Shown here piece after piece: positions 34,592 through 41,891 of a stretch of DNA of 64,000 bases. Under the pieces are notes generated by a model that saw nothing but the letters and a program-made list of their open reading frames with translations, did not search any database and was not told the DNA's origin. Made by a program: the position numbers and the translations under genes. Position 1 is the first letter of the stretch. The number at the start of each line of letters is the position of its first letter. The DNA is from Oribacterium sinus (GTDB lineage: Bacteria > Bacillota > Clostridia > Lachnospirales > Lachnospiraceae): assembly GCF_014202695.1 (NCBI RefSeq), contig NZ_JACHHH010000004.1:62001-126000 (forward strand), given 5' to 3'.

Positions 34592-34796
34592 TTTTTAGAT
34601 CTCTTTCTCTTAAAAGTTCATCTTGTTTTTGCTGCAGAAAAAAATCAGATACCATCATGTAAAAGGATTGCTCCTCAGTATTTTCAAGCTCAATATTTCT
34701 ATTGAGTAATGAGTGTTTAGGATTCATTACTTCCTGGCATTGAGAATACAAGCTGTGTACTTGTGTTTTGAATTGCTTCAATTCTTCCTGTGTCAT
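34578..34796 (-). CDS. Small partner of the zeta-like kinase (element copy)
   Basis: A 72-residue helical protein: HSLYSQCQEVMNPKHSLLNR and QSFYMMVSDFFLQQKQDELL. It aligns with the 71-residue protein at 45744, which has LQHLYEQCRETLSPENMIL and KFYMTLSELFLQEQQEELL. The 14-bp overlap with the kinase gene is conserved in both copies, as in toxin-antitoxin pairs. It is not like the classic epsilon antitoxin in sequence as far as I can judge. Antitoxin role is inferred. Confidence 0.75.
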   Translation of the reverse strand: MTQEELKQFKTQVHSLYSQCQEVMNPKHSLLNRNIELENTEEQSFYMMVSDFFLQQKQDELLRERDLKNGRN

Positions 34797-34920
34797 AATT
34801 TTTTTCCTTTCGTTTAACTATCTATAATATATAACTACAATATTATATATATAATAATTATAAAAAATAGTCAATATGTTTTATGTAATAAATATAAAAT
34901 AAAGGAGGAATTTTCCCCCT

Positions 34921-35592
34921 TTATTTTATACTATTACTTTGTATTTCATTTCTATATTCTCGAACATATCTATAGTAAGTTGCTTGAGACATTCTGTTTT
35001 TTAATTCACTGAAGAGTAGGGCATTAGTAATAACTCCATCCTCTACATTCTTATATTTTTCAAAGAACTTCTTCTTTGAAAGCTTTCTTGGCCGACCATA
35101 ATCGTCCCAGGAATCACTTAGTCTTTTTTGAGCAATGCCTTCAGCCTGTCGCTTTTGTTTTCTATCCAACTCTGTTGTGGCAAGAAGCTGAAATACAGAA
35201 ATTAATGTGTCATTAATAAAACTATAAATCGTTTTCATCATTCCGGAATCATTACCTTTTTCTAAAAAAAGATATGTTGTAGGAATATCTAAAAATATAA
35301 CATCAACTCCTTTTTCTTTAAAGTATGCAAGCTCCCGGGCAGTTTCATCGGCTCGGCCTAGACGATCATATTCGGGTATAATAACAATATCATCCTTACG
35401 GACACATTCTTTCAAAGATATATATCCGGATCTTTTGAAATCTTTCCCAGTTTGTTTATCTGTTTTAATATTTCTATCTACGTCAATCTTAAGATCATGT
35501 TCAGCACAAAATGTAATAATCTCCTGGATACCTCTTTCTAGATGCTGCTCTTTTGTGCTAACTCTTGTATATCCAAAAATTTCTCTTCCCAT
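34921..35592 (-). CDS. Serine recombinase of the resolvase/invertase family
   Basis: A 223-residue small serine recombinase. The N-terminal catalytic domain starts GREIFGYTRVSTKEQHLERG with the nucleophilic Ser in RVSTKEQ. Later catalytic residues lie in IIPEYDRLGRADETARELAYF. The C-terminus has a short helix-turn-helix (SQATYYRYVREYRNE). Likely role is resolution of multimers of the excised circle, or inversion of a segment. Candidate crossover repeats lie just upstream at 35604-35696. It is in the leftward half with ParA. Confidence 0.9.
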   Translation of the reverse strand: MGREIFGYTRVSTKEQHLERGIQEIITFCAEHDLKIDVDRNIKTDKQTGKDFKRSGYISLKECVRKDDIVIIPEYDRLGRADETARELAYFKEKGVDVIFLDIPTTYLFLEKGNDSGMMKTIYSFINDTLISVFQLLATTELDRKQKRQAEGIAQKRLSDSWDDYGRPRKLSKKKFFEKYKNVEDGVITNALLFSELKNRMSQATYYRYVREYRNEIQSNSIK

Positions 35593-35603
35593 ATCTCTCC
35601 TTT

Positions 35604-35696
35604 ACTATCAAAAAGCATAAACTGATTTATGATACTATCATAATATATATTCTGTAGATTTTGATAGTAAAATTTGGATAATTTTAAATACTATCG
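35604..35696. promoter_or_regulatory. Candidate resolvase site and promoter region
   Basis: ACTATCA occurs at 35604-35610 and 35634-35640, its reverse complement TGATAGT at 35662-35668, and ACTATCG at 35690-35696. Spacings are 30, 28 and 28 bp. Clustered, oriented short repeats directly upstream of a serine recombinase are typical of its res site and autoregulation. Confidence 0.5.
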
Positions 35697-35730
35697 AAAT
35701 GTATACTTTTTAATATTGACGGTTTATCTT

Positions 35731-35892
35731 TTAACTTAAACTATCCATCTTTTCTTTTCTAATAATTTTTAAAATTTCTTGTTTCTCAACTTCTGTAAAC
35801 TCATCACCACTATCAATTTTATCTTTTATATGCAGTGGAATTTTATCAATTGATAATTTACTATACAAAAATATATACTCATCACTTGTCAT
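35731..35892 (-). CDS. Small hypothetical element protein
   Basis: A 53-residue acidic protein starting MTSDEYIFLYSKLSIDKIPL. The frame is open to 35937, but that start would lie inside a perfect palindrome; the ATG at 35892 has GAGAGG upstream. It sits between the recombinase and a membrane protein gene, both leftward. The size and charged helices are like small antitoxins or Phd-type regulators, but no family is recognised. Confidence 0.5.
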   Translation of the reverse strand: MTSDEYIFLYSKLSIDKIPLHIKDKIDSGDEFTEVEKQEILKIIRKEKMDSLS

Positions 35893-35915
35893 CGCTCTTT
35901 TACCTCTCTTTTTCT

Positions 35916-35960
35916 CTACCTGTCTGTATATCCTCACGGTGAGGATATACAGACAGGTAG
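35916..35960. repeat. Perfect palindrome with 22-bp arms and a 1-base loop
   Basis: Left arm 35916-35937 begins CTACCTGTCTGTATATCC and the right arm 35939-35960 is its exact complement, with a single G at 35938 between. It lies 2 bp after the stop of the leftward membrane protein gene and before the small gene at 35892. No T-run follows in the leftward direction, so a simple terminator is unlikely. Confidence 0.85.
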
Positions 35961-35962
35961 GT

Positions 35963-36394
35963 TTAGTTTTCCTTTTCCTTTTTATATCTCTCAGGTTCTT
36001 CTCTTAGCTGCTTTTCTCTAAACTCTCTTAGTTGGTCATCCAATAACTTTTCAAGTTCTCTACTAACATTAATATCCATGAATCCACGTTTAAGAAATAG
36101 GCATAATGTCAAAAAAAACATTGCATACAACCACTTTGTCATAAAGGCATCATATATTATCACTTCATTTTTTATGCCAGAAAAAAATATAAGGAAAAAC
36201 AATAAAATATATCCCAAAATTGCTATCACTATACTTAGAATCCCACGCTTTCGCATAAAATATGCTGCTCGATATCCATCTTCTTCCGCTATTCTTCTTG
36301 TTAGTGTCCAAAATACTTGTACTATTCCCGTCGATAACATCAAAATACAACCCACAAAAACAATAATTCTTGATTCCTTAATTATTTCACTCAT
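35963..36394 (-). CDS. Three-helix membrane protein of unknown function
   Basis: A 143-residue protein with three hydrophobic segments: IIVFVGCILMLSTGIVQVFW, GILSIVIAILGYILLFFLIFF and WLYAMFFLTLCLFL. A charged coiled-coil-like tail follows (SRELEKLLDDQLREFREKQL). AAAGGAAG precedes the ATG. It lies between the recombinase and kinase modules. It could be an accessory surface-exclusion or toxin-like protein; nothing in the sequence decides it. Confidence 0.6.
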   Translation of the reverse strand: MSEIIKESRIIVFVGCILMLSTGIVQVFWTLTRRIAEEDGYRAAYFMRKRGILSIVIAILGYILLFFLIFFSGIKNEVIIYDAFMTKWLYAMFFLTLCLFLKRGFMDINVSRELEKLLDDQLREFREKQLREEPERYKKEKEN

Positions 36395-36441
36395 CTTAGT
36401 CTTCCTTTAGTATTCTATTTTTAAATCCAAAAAGTTTTGAT

Positions 36442-36693
36442 TTATAACATCACAATAGTTTCTGTTTTTACATAATATCTTTTCCACGGTTTTCTCTTAT
36501 TCTTATTTTCATAAACCCACATTTCAGTTTCAACTTCCTTGTTAGGTAAACTAATATCCCTTTTAACGATATGGGGTAACCCTATTCTTCCGATAATGTA
36601 TTCTCCATTATCAACTCTTTGGCCTTTAAAAACAAAACTATTTATATAATGTATATCCCCATGGTAAGGAGGTACATAAGGCAAACTTTTCAT
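36442..36693 (-). CDS. Small hypothetical element protein
   Basis: An 83-residue basic protein opening MKSLPYVPPYHGDIHYINSF. It looks beta-rich with charged turns. AGAGGTGAAAGAG lies before the ATG in a short repeated stretch (TTTCACCTC occurs twice at 36698-36720). No family recognised. It is read in the same direction as the kinase module but 88 bp after it. Confidence 0.5.
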   Translation of the reverse strand: MKSLPYVPPYHGDIHYINSFVFKGQRVDNGEYIIGRIGLPHIVKRDISLPNKEVETEMWVYENKNKRKPWKRYYVKTETIVML

Positions 36694-36780
36694 CTCTCTT
36701 TCACCTCTCTTTCACCTCTCTTTTCTATGTATTCTCGGTTCTACATTTTCTTTATGTATACTTTTGATAAAAAATAAACC

Positions 36781-37788
36781 TTAGTGTTTAGATTTGTAGT
36801 TATTAATAGTATTGGGTATATTGTTAAGGTCTCTAGAATTAAAATCATCTATTATTTTATGAATACTTTTTCTTGCCATATTTGGTTTCTGTTCGAGGGT
36901 CTTAGTAATTCTTTCACATCTTTGTAAAGCTATATCCAGTATCTTGGCCTTTCTATGGGCTAACATAGTACGATAGAATTCTTTTTGTATTCCTGAAATA
37001 AACGGAGTATTCTCAATAATTAAGTTAATCTTGTCCATATCGATTCTGGGGTGAATTCGATTGAGCGCTTTTAAACAAGCAGTATTATCAGTAGTGTTTA
37101 AAAATTCAAAATAGTTAATTTTTTTATTATCATACTTAATAGCTGAAGTGGGAAAAACATAAATTCTTTCGTTTATTTCCTCTTCAGACATAAGTATTTT
37201 TTTCATACCAGCTTCGTTTAATTTTGGATACAAACAAGAACCACAATCATATACAGGTGCTAAACGTATACTTCCTTCCGACTTATTTATAAGAAATCCC
37301 CAATTACCATTATGTCTATCAAAATTTCCAATTAAAGCATCTACAATAAACATATCCCAAAAATATTCTTCCAGTAATTTGGTAGATATAACTTCTTGTG
37401 TTTGTATAGTGTCCAAAATATCATCTAATTCAGTACCATAACCATTCTCTGAACTATATATAATGGTATTCTTGAGTGAAGCAAAATCCTTTAAGTCAAA
37501 TCCATTAACTGTAAAATCCTTACATGCCACGACAATTTTATTATTAAATGTTCCCAGAATAGTTTTTTGTGTTTCTATTCCAACACTTTCAAAAATATGA
37601 CAAGATATATATTCGCTTATAGAACTATTTGAATATTCCGGTTCTAAGCTATTTCTAACTGTGGAAGGAAATTTTAGCATATATGTTTCTCCCTCATATA
37701 TTATTCCCTTTTTTTTCCCGTTTCCTCCTCCATACATAAGAAGTCTATTTTCTGGACAATTAGTAAAGTCTATCAACATTTTATTCAT
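36781..37788 (-). CDS. HipA/CtkA-like protein kinase (element copy)
   Basis: A 335-residue kinase-fold protein with the HipA C-terminal-like domain, closest in layout to the CtkA type of stand-alone kinases. The glycine-rich start is GGGNGKKKGIIYEGETYMLK with a likely ATP-binding Lys. The catalytic loop is IGNFDRHNGNWGFLINKS, and the metal-binding Asp is in LAPVYDCGSCLYP. It lacks the N-terminal HipA domain. Its start overlaps a 73-residue upstream gene by 8 bp. A close copy lies outside the element at 43620-44495; this one has about 40 extra C-terminal residues. Likely a Ser/Thr kinase toxin or effector. Target unknown. Confidence 0.85.
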   Translation of the reverse strand: MNKMLIDFTNCPENRLLMYGGGNGKKKGIIYEGETYMLKFPSTVRNSLEPEYSNSSISEYISCHIFESVGIETQKTILGTFNNKIVVACKDFTVNGFDLKDFASLKNTIIYSSENGYGTELDDILDTIQTQEVISTKLLEEYFWDMFIVDALIGNFDRHNGNWGFLINKSEGSIRLAPVYDCGSCLYPKLNEAGMKKILMSEEEINERIYVFPTSAIKYDNKKINYFEFLNTTDNTACLKALNRIHPRIDMDKINLIIENTPFISGIQKEFYRTMLAHRKAKILDIALQRCERITKTLEQKPNMARKSIHKIIDDFNSRDLNNIPNTINNYKSKH

Positions 37789-38002
37789 CCTCCAATCCTA
37801 TTCCCAAATACTTGTTTCTTAAAAATCTTGCCTGTTCATCAGAGATTTCATAACTATATAGGGCAGAGTTTATGGATCCGTAAACCTCTCCCCAAAGGCA
37901 GTCAAGAAGACTTGAATTTTCTTTAATACCCTGCACATATGCTTTTATATCATTTCGTAAATATCTAGGGAGTGTCATTTCCCAAATTTCTTCTTTAGTC
38001 AT
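37781..38002 (-). CDS. Small partner of the HipA/CtkA-like kinase (element copy)
   Basis: A 73-residue protein. It starts MTKEEIWEMTLPRYLRNDIK and is nearly identical to the 77-residue protein at 44485, with roughly 85 percent identity by eye. It has no helix-turn-helix like HipB. It overlaps the kinase gene start by 8 bp behind a good AAAGGAG site. High conservation of both partners in two places argues that they act as a unit. Confidence 0.78.
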   Translation of the reverse strand: MTKEEIWEMTLPRYLRNDIKAYVQGIKENSSLLDCLWGEVYGSINSALYSYEISDEQARFLRNKYLGIGLEDE

Positions 38003-38019
38003 TCAATCTCCTTTCAAGG

Positions 38020-40722
38020 TTATCTTCTAAAAAATGCCTTATAAAGCTTTAAATCATTTTCTTTATTATCGTTATAGTTCATCTCTTGTATAGTTTCAAC
38101 TTGCATTCTTTCATACTCTTCTTTTTTATTAGAAATAAATTTATCTAGTTCTTTCCGGAAAACAGGGGATTCCATTAATTCCGGAAGTTTTTTTTGAGGA
38201 CAATTCTTAAGCTTATCGGCTAACTCTCCTTGAGCTATTTCTTTTAGCTTTTGGATCCTCCTTGTTACATATGGATTATATATACCTGAATCATAAGACT
38301 CTCGTAGTTTTTTTGCGAGTTCCGGTAGATTCTCTTTAAATTCGATTAAATAATCCAAAGGCAAAGAGTCTAAGCTTTTAGAGATGTTCTGGAATTCCTG
38401 TGTATCTCCTGCAAATAGGCTACCAAATATAAATGCCTTATTAGTGGCCAACGATAAAGCTGTATTTGTCCTGGATAAGTCTCTATATAATTCAGTATTA
38501 GTATTAGCTATTTCTTGTAATTCTCTAGCTTCTTTTTCTAGCGCTTCTATCCTAGACTTGAATAGAATAACATCTTCTTCAGTTTGTAACCCGTACTTTA
38601 AAGTTAAATCTTTAATACTTTTATAGGGATATACTATTCTTTTTTCTTCTTTAGTAAAATGCTGCAGCTTTTCATCTAATCCGGGATTTATAATATCTTC
38701 TGATTTAACTCCCTTGTTACGCTGCACGATATCCTGAAGGATAGTATCTACTTTCCCAAAATAATGCTGAATGATATTATTGGCTTCTTTTTTGTGGACT
38801 TTACTAATATCAATTGATTGAAAGTTATCAGGGTATAATTTTACAATTAATCGAAGTGTTTCCATTTCCCATTTAGTTAATGCTACATTATCCTTTATCC
38901 CCTTATTTTTTGATATAGGGGTTTCTAATAGAATATTTAGTAATCTATTTGCCTCATCTTTTCTTAACTCATGTATATTTACCCTACTTTGATCTTCACT
39001 AGACAATAACTTATTTAATGTATAAGCTTGCTTCTTTGTGATTGCTTCATCATGTTGCTTTTTATATAATTTTTCAAAATATTCATTAGCCTTTTTTAGA
39101 AATATTTCTTCATTATTCTTACGTTCATATTCCTGTTTAGAGATTAGGACTGGTGGCCGAACAGCAGTTTTCTCTTGCAGAAAAAGCAGTATATCTTTAG
39201 CATCAGTATTTGAAAGATTATTAAGGTTCTCTTTTAGAATTCTATATTCAGATCCAGAAAGTATACTCATTATTTGCTTTTTTTTTCGAAACTCTAGTGG
39301 ATCTAGAGAGGCAATATTCTTTTTTATATCTTCCGTTGAATATACATTCCTAGATATTTCCTCCGGATTTATACCTAGACTAATTAATAACTTTTCTGCT
39401 GTTTTTTGCTTTTCATACTGTTGTAGAATATTCTCCATCTTGTCTATTAATGTATATAATTTTTCTGACTCTCGGCTAGATACAGCTTTTGTTAATCCTG
39501 CTTTAAAAAGCCTATCATCTATGTCGCCTTGTGTATTTATTCCGTGCTTTAAACAAGTTGATATAGCGAAATTTAGTAATTCTAATTTGCTTTTTGATGA
39601 TGCCATGGCTGTATCTTTTACTATTTCTTCGGCCAGTGACAATTCAACAAAGCTGTCTCCTATTCTAGAAATAATCTCTTTAATTAAATTCAAAAGTTGT
39701 AATAGTGCAGGTATTCTTTTTCCAGTGACATCATATTTTTGAATATAAATTCCAGCTAAATTTATTTTGCTTGAATGTTGAACTTTGCTCTGATTTATCT
39801 TATTAAGTAAGTATTTTTTTTCTTTGATTTTTACATTTTTCTCAATCAAATACTCAAGACCTTCTCGCATATATTTTTTACCTAGTCGATAATCAGAAAT
39901 AGTAATATCTCCTCTAACATAGGTAAAACTTGTAGACTTTCCTCTTTTTTTTTCAATTATTTTATATCCATTTTCCTCCATTTTCTTTTTCATATCTTCT
40001 ATATTATTACTTGATAAAGCACATTCTCTGATATCATTTTTGACTTCTTTTGTGAATGATACTATATCTTTTTTTGCTACTTTATCTTCTAAAATCTCAG
40101 TCCAGTTTTTTCTTTCCCCAATCCCTTTAATTTCAAAATCTAATCCATATCGTAAAGATATATCTTTTGATAGTTCTTTAACCCGTTTATATAAATGATA
40201 CGAGTCTTTAAATTTGTGATTTTTATCTATAGCATATGCGCATATGGCAATATGGTTATGAATATTTTCTGTATCTAAATGAGTAGTAATTTTACCTATG
40301 AATTCTTCCTCACAAAGCGCTTCGCATAATTCAACTCCTGCTTGATGAATTATTTCAGGATCATAGTCTTTTCCTTTATAAGATGATATAAAATGAAATA
40401 CATCATTTGCGAAATGTCCTTCATTTAGCCTCTCACTTTTTTTAGCATGATAACTTTTTTCTAAATAATGAGCATACTTAACAAATTCTTTATCTGAACA
40501 ATTTATCTCTGTTACTAGTAATCTATTATCTTCTTCATAGAAAATCTTTTCATCTCTTTCCATATATTCACTTAATGAACTTATAGATGATTTTTCATCA
40601 GAAAATGTAACTTTTTCCGGATTAGAAATGTAGTTATTTAGAGAATCAATTCCTCTTGATTTTTCACTTTTATGTTTTATTTTTATATATTTTTCTACAC
40701 TCATTTTTCTAAACTCTTTCAT
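38020..40722 (-). CDS. Large relaxase (Relaxase PF03432 type)
   Basis: A 900-residue DNA-nicking protein that starts conjugative transfer at oriT. The N-terminal 250 residues hold the relaxase domain: YISNPEKVTF, then EALCEEEFIGKITTHLDTEN and the metal-binding HNHIAICAY, giving the H-x-D-x4-H-x-H pattern. The rest is mainly helical, with repeated heptad-like stretches and no clear helicase motifs. The start is uncertain: ATG at 40722 has no clear ribosome site, and a second in-frame ATG at 40704 (MSVEKYIKI) is an alternative. The upstream 220 bp holds clustered hairpins, a probable oriT. Confidence 0.9.
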   Translation of the reverse strand: MKEFRKMSVEKYIKIKHKSEKSRGIDSLNNYISNPEKVTFSDEKSSISSLSEYMERDEKIFYEEDNRLLVTEINCSDKEFVKYAHYLEKSYHAKKSERLNEGHFANDVFHFISSYKGKDYDPEIIHQAGVELCEALCEEEFIGKITTHLDTENIHNHIAICAYAIDKNHKFKDSYHLYKRVKELSKDISLRYGLDFEIKGIGERKNWTEILEDKVAKKDIVSFTKEVKNDIRECALSSNNIEDMKKKMEENGYKIIEKKRGKSTSFTYVRGDITISDYRLGKKYMREGLEYLIEKNVKIKEKKYLLNKINQSKVQHSSKINLAGIYIQKYDVTGKRIPALLQLLNLIKEIISRIGDSFVELSLAEEIVKDTAMASSKSKLELLNFAISTCLKHGINTQGDIDDRLFKAGLTKAVSSRESEKLYTLIDKMENILQQYEKQKTAEKLLISLGINPEEISRNVYSTEDIKKNIASLDPLEFRKKKQIMSILSGSEYRILKENLNNLSNTDAKDILLFLQEKTAVRPPVLISKQEYERKNNEEIFLKKANEYFEKLYKKQHDEAITKKQAYTLNKLLSSEDQSRVNIHELRKDEANRLLNILLETPISKNKGIKDNVALTKWEMETLRLIVKLYPDNFQSIDISKVHKKEANNIIQHYFGKVDTILQDIVQRNKGVKSEDIINPGLDEKLQHFTKEEKRIVYPYKSIKDLTLKYGLQTEEDVILFKSRIEALEKEARELQEIANTNTELYRDLSRTNTALSLATNKAFIFGSLFAGDTQEFQNISKSLDSLPLDYLIEFKENLPELAKKLRESYDSGIYNPYVTRRIQKLKEIAQGELADKLKNCPQKKLPELMESPVFRKELDKFISNKKEEYERMQVETIQEMNYNDNKENDLKLYKAFFRR

Positions 40723-40750
40723 AAAAAATCAATTTTTTTTAAATGTGAGA

Positions 40751-40831
40751 CGGCTGAGCTTTGCTCGGTTTAAGGTTGAAAACCTTCATAAATAAAGTTG
40801 AAAACTTTATCATTTGACTACATTGTAGTCA
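40751..40831. other. Probable origin of transfer (oriT) with four hairpins
   Basis: Directly upstream of the relaxase gene are four hairpins in 80 bp. They are CTGAGC/GCTCGG (40753-40768), AAGGTT/AACCTT (40772-40786), AAAGTT/AACTTT (40794-40808) and TGACTACA/TGTAGTCA (40815-40831, perfect). Both middle hairpins have the same GAA loop. The rest of the gap 40723-40943 shows no gene. Such clusters next to a relaxase are the usual sign of oriT; the nick site is not identified. Confidence 0.6.
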
Positions 40832-40943
40832 TTTCTTGCTACTGTTTTTTTAAGCTATATAGAAATGGCTATTTTACTGGCATTATTCATATTGTTTCTG
40901 CTATACATTTTACTTATTTCAATCACTTTATATTTTAAATATT

Positions 40944-41453
40944 TCATATTTCTCCTTTTTCTATTCCGTTTCCGGATTGTATATTTTTAGTTATATTTTT
41001 TATGTATCTACAGTAGAATCTATTTCGTTTTAAAGACCTTGAGAGCCTACATAAAAGATATTCTCCTGGCTTACTATTTGCTATGAGATTTTCTATATCA
41101 ATTTCATTCTCATTAGGCAGCTTCCAGCCATCATAAAATATAGGGACTAAAAGTATTTTACTGTCTTCAGAATCTTGGTAATCACTTTGCGTTTCGTAAA
41201 TAAAATTATCGAGAATAGTATTTACCTCATCCATTGTTAAGTTTGCCTCTTGATATTTTCCATTGCTTTTTATTTTTTCAAGTAGGTAGTCTTTACAATT
41301 TTTATCTTTCTCTAAAATTGCTCGTAGAACATCAGGATTAGATTTATTACTATCTACTTCCAGCACCTTTAGTATGCAGCCTTCTTTTTGTGTCATTCTA
41401 ATTGTTTCAAGTAGTATTCCTTCTACTATTTTTTTTTGGGCATAGCGTTTCAT
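40944..41453 (-). CDS. Hypothetical element protein
   Basis: A 169-residue soluble protein. The start at 41453 overlaps the previous stop as ATGA, so translation is coupled; the frame opens further upstream inside the other gene. It begins MKRYAQKKIVEGILLETIRM. A middle part reads NLTMDEVNTILDNFIYETQS, and the end is basic. No family recognised. By position upstream of oriT and the relaxase it could be an accessory transfer or replication protein. Confidence 0.6.
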   Translation of the reverse strand: MKRYAQKKIVEGILLETIRMTQKEGCILKVLEVDSNKSNPDVLRAILEKDKNCKDYLLEKIKSNGKYQEANLTMDEVNTILDNFIYETQSDYQDSEDSKILLVPIFYDGWKLPNENEIDIENLIANSKPGEYLLCRLSRSLKRNRFYCRYIKNITKNIQSGNGIEKGEI

Positions 41454-41881
41454 GAAACATATTTCCTTCTCTTTTTTTCCTTTTGCTTTTCGAAATATCT
41501 TTTTGTACTCATACGCAAAGTGTCTTTGTTTAAGATATCGCAAAAATCTCCAACCGCAATTTCTTGCCAGGTCTTTAGATCCATATAATATCTTTCTATA
41601 ACTGTTCGTATTAAGATATCTTCTACTTCCATTAACTCTTTTCTAAGCTTCTTTTCTTTTTTTAGACGTTTCTCGTTAAACTCGACTATTTGCTTTTCAA
41701 TCTCCACAAGTTTAACTGCAAGCATGGATGTTCGGTCTGATATATCCGTCCCTCCGGGAATTCCGGTTTGAGCTTTTGAAGGAACGCAGCAAGCTTTCGC
41801 TTTAAACATCTGATAGTTCTCTTGTATCTTTAATAACTCCTTAGATAATTTTCGATACTCACAAAAATCTTTTTCTTGCAT
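41450..41881 (-). CDS. Sigma-like/phage-regulator-like small protein
   Basis: A 143-residue protein. The N-terminal half is a coiled coil with a short conserved SKAQTGIPGGTDISDRTSML. The C-terminal part reads RTVIERYYMDLKTWQEIAVG followed by a helix, which resembles the sigma-70 region-4-like proteins (DUF1492/ArpU type) of phages and elements. AAGGAGG precedes the ATG. It sits between the replication initiator and the protein at 40944, with tight spacing on both sides. Confidence 0.62.
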   Translation of the reverse strand: MQEKDFCEYRKLSKELLKIQENYQMFKAKACCVPSKAQTGIPGGTDISDRTSMLAVKLVEIEKQIVEFNEKRLKKEKKLRKELMEVEDILIRTVIERYYMDLKTWQEIAVGDFCDILNKDTLRMSTKRYFEKQKEKKRRKYVS

Positions 41882-41891
41882 AATTTCCTCC

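Noticed and set aside
36781-38002. Classical HipBA module
   Set aside because: The kinase lacks the HipA N-terminal domain and the partner has no helix-turn-helix of the HipB type.
39038-39742. 234-residue plus-strand frame inside the relaxase gene
   Set aside because: It is antisense to a well-supported relaxase, Ser/Phe-rich as expected for a shadow, and has no ribosome site.
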